From positions 1-10,017 of the forward strand of contig JAPXFY010007859.1 in NCBI GenBank assembly GCA_030674185.1: a stretch of 10,017 nucleotides of DNA, read 5' to 3'. Below, in pieces: positions 1-9,011 of the stretch. Positions within the stretch are counted from its first letter, which is position 1, and the number at the start of each line of letters is the position of its first letter. This DNA comes from Monoplex corrugatus (Eukaryota > Mollusca > Gastropoda > Littorinimorpha > Ranellidae). The position numbers and the translations under genes were made by a program. Under the pieces are notes generated by a model, which was not told the DNA's origin, searched no databases, and saw only the letters and a program-made list of their open reading frames with translations.

Positions 1-3000
1 ATTTTAAACAATACACTCTTAGAATAAAATACACCCAAAATCAATACACACCACAAAACAATACCCCTCCACACACATTTTACCCGTACAACACAACCCC
101 CCTACAATCACTCCTAAAAATACAATACACCACAATACAAAACCCCCCTAAAAAGAATCACCCACAAACAACCCCATTTCACAAATACACTCCTCAATAC
201 CAAAAACACCCCAAACACAAAATTAAACAATACAAACACCCCACAAACAATACCCCACAACAAACACTCCTCAAACACCCACAATCAAGCACCCCAAAAA
301 CAAACCCCCACAACAAACACCCAAAGAAAACACCCCAATAAAACACTCCTCAACACAAAACCCCCCTACAATAAAAACCTCCCAAAAAACAAACCCCCTA
401 CAAACAAAACACTCCTACAATACAAACACCCTACAATACAATATCCCAATAAAATACACCCCACATTACAAACACCCACAATAAAATCATCCACAATCAA
501 TACACTCCACATAAAATGCACCCAATACAATACACCATAAAATACAAAACCTCCTACAACACAATAAACACCTACAACACAATCATCCTACAATCAGCCC
601 CCCCCCTACAAACAATACTCTCGAACAATAAAATTCACCCACAATACAATCCCTTTCACAATACAATACACCCACAATACAATACACCCTACAATACAAT
701 AAACTCCTAAAAACAATTTAAACTCCAACACAATACACTCCTACAAAACAATACTCTCCTACAATACAATCCTCCTACTACAATACACTTCTAAAAATAC
801 AATACCTCCTATAATACAATCACCCTACAATACAATGCACTCCAAACAAACCCCGTACAATAAAATCCTCTTACAACCAAAAAACCCTAAACCAAACACT
901 CCTAAAATACAGTACACTCCTACAACAAAATACTCTGTCAATACAATCACCCTACAATAAAATACACTCCTACAATACAATCCCCTACAATACATACCCC
1001 CCTACATACAGTACATCCACAAAACAATAACTCCTACAATACATTACACTCCACAATAGAATACACTCCTACAATACAATACACTCCAAAATACAAAATC
1101 ATCCAAAAATAAAATACCTCCTACATTACAAAAAACACACACAAAAAAATACCTCCAAAATTTTACAAACACTCCTACATTAAAATACACCCTACAAACG
1201 TCACACCTACAAACAATACACCCCTTACAAAAATCATCCACAATAAAATTCCCCTCCAATACAAAACCCCCCTACATAAATACACTCCTACATTCAATAC
1301 ACCCACAAACCTCCTACAATACAATACTCCCTAAATACAATACACACACAATACAATACACCCTACAATAACACTAAAATACAATTTTCCCACAATACAA
1401 TACACACCTAAAATACAATACACTCAATAACACACCTACAAACTACACACCTACAATCATACACTCCTACAATACAATACACTCCTACAATACAACATTC
1501 CTCATACAAAAAACCCTCCTACAAACAAACACCCCTACAATACTACCCCTTACACACAATAACTCCTACGATACAATACACCCAAAAACAATACACTTTG
1601 CTACAAAGACACTGCTACAACACACACCCACAAAAAAACACTCCACATCACAATACACTCCTACAATAAAATACACCCTTTAACCCAACAATACACTCAT
1701 ACAACCAATAACATACAATAACCCTAAAATAAAATACACTCTCAACAAATACACTCCTACCACAAAATCCCTCCTACAATACAAACACTCCAAAACACAT
1801 AAATTCATATACAATACACTCCTACAACAAAAACACCCGACAATACAAACACTCATACAACACAATAAAATTCTAATACAACACACCCCTACAATACAAA
1901 CACTCCTACAATACAGTCACTCCTACAAACAAACACCCACAACACAAACACTCCTAAATACAAACACTCCTACAACAAATACACTCCTCAAACAATTCAC
2001 TCCTACAATAAAACACACCCTTAAAACAAAACACACCGAATACAATACAATCAATACAACAAAACCCTACAATACAAACATCCAAAATACAATCACTTCA
2101 AAATAAAATCCCCAAAAACACATACACCCTAAAACACAACACAATCCAACAATAGAAACACCCACAATAAAATACACTTTTTACAAAAATACACTCCTAA
2201 AAACACAACACACCCCTCAATACAAACACCCTCAATACAATACACCCCACGTACAAACCCCCCTACAATCATACACTCCTACAATACAACCTCCTAAAAA
2301 TACAATACACCCCAAACAAAACACCCCCCTACAAAAGTACCCCCTAAATACAATACCCTCCTACAATACAACACACCCCTACAAACAATACACTCCAAAA
2401 TCAATACAATCAAATAAAACACACCCCTAAAATAAATACCTCCTAAAAAAATACCCCCCACAATAAAATCACTCCACAAACAAACACTCCTACAATCAAT
2501 CACCCTACAATACAATACACAACTACAACAAATACCTCCTAAAAATACAATACACCCTACAATACAATACACTCCTACAATAAAATACACCCCTACAATA
2601 AAATACACCCTAAAATACAATCCTCCTAAAATACAATACACTCCTAAAATAAAATACACTCCAAAATACAATACACCCACAACCAATACACTCCTAAATA
2701 CCTCCTACAATACATCCACAATAAATACCTCCTACAATACAATACATCCTACAATACAACACACCCTACAATAAAATAACTCCTAAAATCATTAACAATA
2801 CACCCCTACAATACAATACCTCCTAAAAATCCAATACACTCCTACAATAGAATACACTCCTCCAAATAACCCCCACAAGCAATACACACCTACAAAACAA
2901 TACACACCTAAAATACAAAAACCCTTACAAACAAACACCCTACAATACACCCAAAAACCCAATACACTCCTACAAACAAACACCCAACAACACCCCCACA

Positions 3001-3460
3001 TACAATACACACATACAATACTTTACACTCCTAAAATACATACACTCCACAAAAAACACTCCAAAATACAATATACACCTACTATACAATACACACCTAC
3101 AATAAAATACACTCCTACAAACATACACCATACATACCCCCTAAAATAAGTTCACTCCTACAATAAAATCCCTTTCCACAAACACTCCACAATACAAACA
3201 CACCTAAAATTACAATACCTCCTAAAATACAATACACCCCCACAATACAATACACTCCACAACAAACCTCCTACTTTACAATACACCCCCAACAATAACC
3301 CTACAATCCCTCCTACAATAAAATAATCCTACAATACAAACACACCACAATACAATACACCCAATACAATACACACCACAACACAATACCTCCTACAAGA
3401 GAATACACTCCTCTACAATCACCCACAATAAAAAAATAACTCCTACAATAAATACACCCT
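1..3460. repeat. Degenerate 18-bp A/C-rich minisatellite, left block
   Basis: The whole block is built from variants of ACACTCCTACAATACAAT. Phrases such as 'ctcctacaatacaatacac' recur throughout, but with many substitutions and indels, so the 18-bp phase is often lost. The + strand is almost pure A, C and T, with roughly one G per 60-base line, so the strand asymmetry is extreme over 3.4 kb. Frequent variants include TACAATAAAAT, CCCCCTACAAT and shortened forms that lack the T of CTCCT. Open frames in the block (for example 516-710 on + and 2294-2686 on -) are low-complexity translations of the repeat and are not genes. The block reaches the left window edge, so its full length is unknown. 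It ends abruptly at 3460, where A-rich and then mixed sequence begins. The degeneracy may reflect an old array or sequencing error. Confidence 0.9.
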
Positions 3461-5370
3461 AAAAGAACCAAAGATAAGAAAACCAAAAACGGTACCCAAC
3501 AAAAAAAACAAAAAAAAGCGAAAATTTTTCGTAAAACTAGCCTTTGTAAAGCGAAAACGCAGGGTCACAAACAGATCACAAACCCCAAACAATGGGTAAT
3601 AAAAACGGGGCTAAAAAAATTTCCCCCCGCCTCGTCCAGGGGTAAAAGGGGGCCCCAAAAGGAATGCCCCTTTTTCATGAGCAGTATAAGAAAATGGGGG
3701 GGGGGACAACTGTGATTTCAAAAGGGGGGTGAGAATTCCAATTTTTAAAGTGGCCCTGCAAATCGTATAGCCCTGTTTTGAAAAAGGGACAGGGGAAGAG
3801 CCAAGAGGGAAAAGGGGGAGATTTCCCCAAGAACGGTAGGCCGGGGAAGGAAGAAACGTGAAACGGCAGTCGAAAGTTTTGGGAATGATTACTAGGTTTT
3901 TTCATTAAGACCATATGGTTGCGGTTCCCGTTTATTTTTGAGGGGGACTCGTCTTTCCTGTCTATGGTGTGTTTTGTATAAAAGCCACAACCTTTCACTC
4001 GGGGGTCATGTTGAGTGGTTGATTGGGGGAAGGTTGGGAAGTTTTATCCCTTTGGTGGCATATCACCAAGTGTTTTTAAACTTTCAAGGGGCGTCCAGTT
4101 TCACCAATTACATTTTGGGAAAAATTTAGAGAGTGATCAAGTAGACAATGTTAAAAAGTTTGCACTGAAAAGTTTTGTAATTCCTATAAAGGTTTGGGGT
4201 TTTTTACTGTGGGGGCTGTGCACAAAAAGGACATTCTTGCATTTAGGGTTTGTTTCATGGAAGGTTCCCCGGGGGTTGGGTGCTTTTGCGAATTTGAATG
4301 CCCAGCAATTCGGGAAAATTTTGCCCTTTTAACAAACAAAGGCGGGTCAAAGGGGTTTTACCTTAGGGGACTGGATCGCGAATGTTCCATTGGCAAGATG
4401 ACCTTTTTACGAGGGACAAAAGGGTGGTAAACACCCGGGCGGCCGACCCTGTCACTTTTGGGGTTCGAAGGAGGGGATTGGCCAAACAATTTATTTTTTT
4501 CCCTTTATTGTGACCTCGAGGGTAATTCTGCGCAGGAAAAAACTATCATTTTTATCTCTTTGTCCGGAAATCGCTTCGTCTGAGCAAAGGCGGGAGTCTC
4601 GAACTGGATAGGGAAAGCTGTTTTTTGGGTTGGAAGGTAGATGATTTTGCCATAGGAAAATTTACTGTAGGTTTGTAGGGACTGTATGACTTTTGTTCAA
4701 AAAGAAGGGGGAAAATTCGATATCAAAAAAGCTATGGATTTTTGAAATTTCATATGTGAACTTGATATGGGTGAAACGTTTGGGCTAAGGAGAAATTTCA
4801 AAAGTGGTCATATCGAGGGATGATGCCCAAACAAAACATCTTGACTTTTTAAATTTCAGGTTTGGGTTTCTTTATTTTTAATTTGTTCCCCCAAATACCC
4901 TAACACAGGGGATACTGGGGGCCCTCTTTCCCAGCGAACCCCCAACTTTTGAGAACGTCCCCTCGCCCAAAAAAAAGTGTTCAATCAGGACCAGCTCCGC
5001 AAGCGGACGAGGGTTAAAAGACAATGGTTTTTATCACGTCGTTTTTCTAAAAAGCGGGAAGCTCTTTAACCCCCCTAGTGGGGGATGCTGGTATACAAAG
5101 AAAAACATCCAAAGTGAAAATATTGGGGGTTTTAAGGGGTTCTTTTTTTTATTTTGAACTTGGAAAATGGCAAAGACGGAATATAGGTTTCCAAAAATTT
5201 GGTCAAGAAACTGAAAATGTTTTCAGTTGGGCAGTTGCAAACTAACAAGGACGGTTAGGATTTTGGGTTTATGTATTTTGGGAATAAATAAAAAAATGAT
5301 TGGGCTGGGAAATTTTTGATAGTATCTGCAGTGGGGGGGGTGCTAGAGGTTTAAAAATCACACCCCTTTT
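3461..5370. other. Non-tandem island interrupting the minisatellite; no gene recognised
   Basis: Composition switches from A/C-only to all four bases, with many G and T runs on the + strand. The first 70 bases are A-rich and include a small perfect inverted repeat, CGAAAA-T-TTTTCG, at 3519-3531. The island contains long homopolymers, including ten G at 3696-3705 and eight G at 5333-5340. Open frames of about 60-107 codons occur (3675-3998 on -, 4015-4332 and 4194-4430 on +). They overlap one another, show no motif or domain I recognise, and are no longer than chance allows. I see no terminal inverted repeats, LTRs or transposase/reverse-transcriptase motifs. The flanks read ACACCCT-AAAA on the left and ACACCCC-TTTT on the right, and the shared ACACCC is itself part of the array unit. 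It could be an inserted, decayed element or ordinary intergenic DNA between two arrays. The many four- to ten-base homopolymers also suggest a poorly polished consensus. Confidence 0.6.
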
Positions 5371-6130
5371 CAATACACTCCACAAACAAACAATCTAAAC
5401 AATAAATCCCCCACAAACAAAACACCCCAACAAAAAACCCCCACAAACAAACCCCACAAACCCCTTCACAAACAAACAATCAACAAAAACAACACCCACA
5501 AAACAAAAACCCACAAAAAAACCTCCCCCACCCCTCCAAAACCCCAAACAAACAATACAAAAAACAACCCCCCCCCACCCCCAAAAACACCCCACAAAAC
5601 AACACCACCAAACAAACCACCCCAAAACAACACACCAAAACTCTACACAAACAACACCCACAATACAAACCCCACAAAAAAAAACCCACCAAAAACCCAC
5701 AACAACCCCACAAAACAAACCTCCACAACACCACACTAAAACACACCCCCACAAACAAAAACCCAAAACCCAAACACCCACAACACAAACACCCACCAAT
5801 CAAACCCCACAAACAAAACCCCCCCACAAAAACAAACCCCCCAACACCACCCCCACAAACAAACACTCCAAAACAAACCCCACAAAAAAATAACCCCAAA
5901 ACCAAAACACCCAAATACCACCCCCCAAAAAAAAACACCCACAACCCAAAACCCCCCCCACAAAAACCCCCCCACAAAACCCCCCCCCACAAAAAAACCC
6001 CACCCAAAACACCCAAAAATACAAAACACCCACAAAACCCTTCCCCACACACATCCCCTCCCAACACAAACACACCAAATCAATACACTCCTAAAAAACA
6101 AAACCCCACAACACAAAACTCCTACAAACA
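5371..6130. repeat. T-poor, C/A-rich divergent block of the array
   Basis: Array sequence resumes with 'caatacactccacaaacaaac' and then becomes almost only C and A, with runs such as CCCCCCCACAAA and CACAAACAAAACACCCC. This is what the 18-bp unit would look like after most T positions were lost or became C: TACAATACAATACACTCC becomes ACAAACAAACACCCC. G is nearly absent. Minus-strand open frames of 92-197 codons (5395-5799, 5480-6073, 5736-6131, 5800-6078) translate to G/C/V/F/W-rich low complexity, because a T-poor + strand cannot supply stop codons to the minus strand. They are artefacts. The block grades into better-formed units from about 6070 onward. Confidence 0.8.
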
Positions 6131-6780
6131 AAACACCCTACAATACAATACCCCTACAAAACAATACACCCTACAAACAAAACACTCCTCAAACAAACAC
6201 CCAACAAAACAATCACTCCTACAAACAAAACACCCCAAAAAAACCACCACCCCCAATCACCCCACAACCCCAAAAAAAAATCCTCAATCAAACCCCTACA
6301 CAAAAAACTCCTTAAAACAAAACACCCTCAATACAAACACCCTCAAACAATACCACCCTCAACACAAACACTCCTACAAAAATACACTCCTAAACAACAC
6401 CCCCAAACCCCCTCCCCCCAACCTCCACCTCTACAATACACCCCACAACACAAAACACTCCAAAACCAATACCTCCTACAATCAACCCAACCCTTAAAAA
6501 AAATACACTCCACAATGCAATACACTCCTACAATACAAACATTTCCCACAAACAATACACCCTACAAACAATACCTCCTACCACAATACACTCCACAATA
6601 CAATCACTCCACACTACAATACATCCACATACAATACCTCCTCAAACAAACACCCAAAACACAAAAAACCCACAAACAAAACACTTCACAACACAATACA
6701 CTCCTACAATACATACACTCCTACTACACATACACTCCTACAATACAATAAACCCCTACAATACAATAAAAACACCTACA
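6131..6780. repeat. Degenerate 18-bp minisatellite, transitional block
   Basis: Recognisable CTCCTACAATACAA units are mixed with C-rich or A-rich corrupted copies, such as those between 6231 and 6310 and between 6390 and 6430. From about 6515 the TACAATACAATACACTCC phrase becomes frequent, and copies improve steadily towards the right. The + frame at 6515-6751 and the - frame at 6343-6555 are repeat translations. No gene is supported. Confidence 0.85.
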
Positions 6781-7443
6781 ACACAATACACTCCTACAAT
6801 ACAATACCCCACCTACAACACAATACACTCCTACAATACATTACACTCCTACAATACAAAACACTCCTACAATACAATACATTCCTTACAATACAACACA
6901 CTCCTACAAAACAATACACTCCTACAATACAATACACTCCTACAACACAATACACTCCTACATACAATACACCCCTACAATACAAAAACACCCTACAATA
7001 CAATACACTCCTACAATACAATACACTCCTACAATACACTCCTACAATACAATACATCCTACAATACAATACACTCCAAAAACACAATACACTCCTACAA
7101 TACAATACACCCCTACAATACAATACACTCCTACAATACAATACACCCCTACAATACAGTACACCCCTACAATACAATACACACCTACAACACAATATAC
7201 CCTACAATACAATTTCACTCCTACAACACAATACATTCCTACAATACAATAACCCCTACAATACAATACACCCCTACAATACAATACACACCTACAATAC
7301 AATACACTCCTACAAAAACAATAAATTCCTACAATACAAAACACTCCTACAATACAAAACACTCCTACAATACAATACACCCTACAATACAATACACACC
7401 TACAATACAATCCACTCCTACAATACAAACACTCCTACAATTT
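6781..7443. repeat. Conserved 18-bp minisatellite block
   Basis: About 36 consecutive units of ACACTCCTACAATACAAT can be read here, most of them exactly 18 bp with zero to two differences. Position 5 is the main polymorphic site: T is commonest (ACACTCC), C is frequent (ACACCCC), and A is occasional (ACACACC). Seventeen-base copies (ACACCCTACAAT...) and a few truncated ones also occur. The unit contains the sub-repeat TACAATACAAT. Because 18 is divisible by three, minus-strand frames at 6794-7195 and 7042-7428 read as hexapeptide repeats (YCRSVL and CIVGVY types). In this repeat all three + frames are open and one - frame carries TAG, so the open frames are not evidence of coding. This is the best place to derive the family consensus. 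Confidence 0.95.
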
Positions 7444-7562
7444 CAATACACTCCAATACAGTACACTCCTACAAAAACTTCTACAATACAATACACTGCA
7501 AAAAACAATACACTCCTACAACGCAATACAATACAATACACTCCAACACAAATCAATTCAAA
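7444..7562. repeat. Fraying right edge of the minisatellite
   Basis: Units become irregular (for example TTTCAATACACTCC, then CAGTACACTCC, then an ACTGCAAAAAACAAT variant). The last clear phrase is 'caatacaatacactccaac' near 7530-7548. The following sequence, 'acaaatcaattcaaatcc', links it to the pentamer array. No gene is seen. Confidence 0.8.
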
Positions 7563-7759
7563 TCCAACACCACACAACACAACACAAAAAACACAACACA
7601 ACACAACACAACACAACACAACACAACAGAACACCACACCACACAACACAAAACAACACAAAACAACACAACACAACACAACACAACACAACACAACACA
7701 ACACAACACAACACAACACAACACAAACACAACACAACACAACACAACAAAAACACAAC
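7563..7759. repeat. (AACAC)n pentamer satellite array
   Basis: A tandem ACACA/AACAC pentamer fills this stretch, with interruptions around 7586-7590 and 7628-7667 and an uninterrupted run of more than ten copies from about 7670 to 7724. The minus strand reads (GTGTT)n, which gives spurious LCCVV-repeat open frames at 7443-7781, 7553-7756 and 7558-7770. It directly adjoins the 18-bp array. Simple pentamers of this type are known as heterochromatic satellites in some animals, but nothing here shows function. Confidence 0.95.
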
Positions 7760-7883
7760 GAAAAACCCAAAAAGCTTTCATCCTAAAAAAAAAAACGCAA
7801 AAGATTTTAACATTTAGATCCTTCTATCAAAAAGGGAAAACCTTGTGCATTTTGGGCCCGGGCATCTACTGGCCACCCCCTCA
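7760..7883. other. Short unique stretch, no gene seen
   Basis: Mixed-composition sequence lies between the pentamer array and the poly-C run. It contains an A-run at 7786-7794 and a GGGCCCGGGC segment near 7854-7863. No open frame, RNA fold or element terminus is recognisable. Confidence 0.6.
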
Positions 7884-7917
7884 CCCCCCCCCCCCCCCCC
7901 CCCCACACACACACACA
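7884..7917. repeat. C21 homopolymer followed by (CA)n
   Basis: Twenty-one consecutive C (7884-7904) run straight into about seven CA dinucleotides (to 7917). The minus strand is therefore G21, which could form a G-quadruplex, and the C strand could form an i-motif. Runs of this length are commonly miscounted by sequencers, so the length is uncertain. The surrounding open frames (7807-8082 and 7814-8035 on -, 7845-8156 on +) pass through this tract and are not credible genes. Confidence 0.95.
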
Positions 7918-8190
7918 AACTAACCAGAACAAAGGAAGCCAAAACCAAACCAAGACATACCAAAAGCAAAACAACAAGCAAGAAAGCAAACAAGCAAGCA
8001 AGCAAGCAAGCAAACGAAACAACTGCAAAAACCAATCGACAGACTCGCTTTCATGTGACAACAGAAGGACAATCCTACTCATTTTGTTCCAGGAAGATTT
8101 GCGTAGTTTTCCCCCCGCCCCATGGCGTCATTATGATTCCATACAATCGTATTTAATCGTCTTTTCTGTAACATCAAATAAGTCGCTTTT
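7918..8190. other. Unique stretch without a recognisable gene
   Basis: The first part is A-rich and carries the CAAG tract annotated separately. Positions 8014-8190 are balanced-composition unique sequence with no repeats and no coding or RNA signature that I can identify. It ends where the TG-rich block begins. Confidence 0.55.
7991..8013. repeat. (CAAG)n tetranucleotide microsatellite
   Basis: Nearly six uninterrupted CAAG units, preceded by imperfect copies from about 7975 (CAAGCAAGAAAGCAAA). Confidence 0.9.
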
Positions 8191-8481
8191 AAGTGTGTGT
8201 GTTGGTGTGTGTGTGGGTTTTGTTGTGTTGTGGTGTTTGTTGGTTGGTGTTGTGTGTGTGTGTGTGTGTGTTGTGTGTATGTGTTGTTGTGTTGTTTTGT
8301 GTGTGGTGTGTGTGGTGTGTGTGTGTTTTGTTGTTTGCCGCGCGCGAGCACCGTGTGTATATCTGTCTGTGTGGTCTGTGTGCATTGCGTTATGTATCTG
8401 TATGTGATGTGGGTGTTTGTGGGTGGTTGTGTTTTGTGTGTGTATGTGGGTAGTTGTGGCGCGCGCGCGCGTGTGTGTTGT
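8191..8481. repeat. Imperfect (TG)n / TTGTG block
   Basis: A long G/T-rich tract on the + strand. It includes a pure TG run at about 8249-8271 and impure TTGTG, GGTGT and GTTTT variants. It is interrupted by a GCCGCGCGCGAG patch (8336-8346) and a short mixed segment near 8347-8405. The overlapping + frames (8084-8407, 8193-8453, 8197-8499) give C/V repeats and the - frames give T/H repeats. Both come from the dinucleotide and are not genes. Confidence 0.9.
8459..8471. repeat. (GC)n tract joined to (GT)n
   Basis: About six GC dinucleotides are followed at once by GTGTGTGT. Alternating purine-pyrimidine DNA of this kind is the classic sequence able to adopt Z-DNA. This is established for such repeats in general and is only inferred here. 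Confidence 0.85.
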
Positions 8482-8520
8482 GGAGAGAGAGAGGAGTGAG
8501 TGAGTGTGTGTATGTGTGCA
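8482..8520. repeat. (GA)n then GAGT/TG microsatellite
   Basis: GAGAGAGAGAGAG (8482-8494) is followed by GAGTGAGTGAG and a short TG run. It is complementary to the CT tract that starts about 40 bases downstream. Confidence 0.85.
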
Positions 8521-8533
8521 AACCCATGTAAAA

Positions 8534-8692
8534 TTTTCTCCTCTCTCTCTCCCCTCTCCTCTCTCTCCTCCCTCTCTCTCCTCTCTCTCTCTCTCTATCA
8601 CTGTCTCTCTCTGTCTCACACACACAACACTCTTTCTCTTCTGTCTGTCTGTCTGTCTGTCTCTCCTTCCCTCCCTCTCTCCCTCTCTCTCT
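8534..8692. repeat. Polypyrimidine (CT)n and (CTGT)n tract
   Basis: Positions 8534-8596 are an unbroken 63-base pyrimidine run made mainly of CT with CCT interruptions. It is followed by CTGTCTCT and a CACACACAAC segment near 8616-8630. A perfect (CTGT)n run occupies 8641-8661, and a second CT/CCT tract ends at 8692. Open frames through it (8500-8694, 8504-8740, 8131-8625, 8390-8623) are S/L or R/E low complexity. Confidence 0.95.
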
Positions 8693-8839
8693 AGTGTGTT
8701 TGGGGTTTTGGTGTGGGTGTGTTACGTGTGGTGGTGGTGATGGTGGTGTATGTAGTTTTGGGGGTGGTGGTGGTGTGGTGGTGGTGTGTGGGGTTTTGTG
8801 TGTGTGTGTGTTGTGTTGTAGTGTGTGTGTTGTGTGTGC
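8693..8839. repeat. GTG/GGT trinucleotide-like and (TG)n block
   Basis: G/T-rich sequence with GTGGTGGTGATGGTGGTG, GGGGGTGGTGGTGGTGTGG and terminal TG runs. The + frame at 8694-8951 starts in it and is not credible as a gene. Several closely spaced GG and GGG runs lie on the + strand. Confidence 0.9.
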
Positions 8840-8840
8840 A

Positions 8841-9010
8841 TACAGCCCATACGTTAGTAAATGCTCAGGACTAGTGGGGTGGGCTTATGACATAGCTATG
8901 GACACTCAAGATAGAGTCTCGAGTTCAATCCCAGCCTATAAAAACCTGTAGTTACCTCTCCATTTAGTCCCCAATCGTTCTGCTGCTAGTGTCAGTTTAG
9001 TCTTTGATAG
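8841..9010 (+). mobile_element. Possible tRNA-derived SINE fragment with A/B-box-like motifs
   Basis: Unique sequence between two simple-repeat blocks. GTTCAATCC at 8923-8931 matches the Pol III B-box core GWTCRANNC. About 35 bases upstream, TGACATAGCTATGG at 8888-8901 resembles an A box (TRGCNNAGYNGG) with one or two mismatches. The intervening 'acactcaagatagagtctc' is about the length and style of the anticodon-arm region of a tRNA-derived SINE head. The T stem does not pair properly (only the 53-61 and 50-64 equivalents match), so this is not a functional tRNA gene. The tail after the B box (8936-9010) is ordinary sequence with no clear poly-A, and no target-site duplication was found. Chance similarity is quite possible, because the B-box consensus is short. 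Confidence 0.35.
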
Positions 9011-9011
9011 T

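Noticed and set aside
1..3460. TACAAT hexamers as bacterial -10 promoter elements
   Set aside because: They are part of the tandem unit, have no -35 partner or downstream gene, and the window does not look bacterial.
3675..4430. Open frames of 78-107 codons in the non-repeat island
   Set aside because: They overlap on both strands, have no recognisable motif, and are within chance length for this composition.
4594..4607. Minus-strand B-box-like GTTCGAGAC (4596-4604)
   Set aside because: It matches the short consensus, but there is no A box at a suitable distance. It also shares GAGTCTCGA with the 8914 region, which is too short to mean homology.
3454..5367. ACACCC at both island edges as a target-site duplication
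   Set aside because: ACACCC is part of the array unit and occurs throughout, so its presence on both sides is not evidence of insertion.
5395..6131. Minus-strand open frames up to 197 codons
   Set aside because: They translate to G/C/V/F/W low complexity because the + strand here lacks the bases needed for minus-strand stop codons. There is no domain, no codon structure and no independent start signal.
6781..7443. CRISPR-like direct repeats
   Set aside because: Units are head-to-tail with no unique spacers, and the context is eukaryotic satellite DNA.
8885..8940. Functional tRNA gene
   Set aside because: The T stem pairs at only two of five positions, and no convincing acceptor stem could be drawn.
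8937..8943. TATAAAA as a TATA box
   Set aside because: No gene or transcript start follows. A seven-base A/T match is expected by chance.
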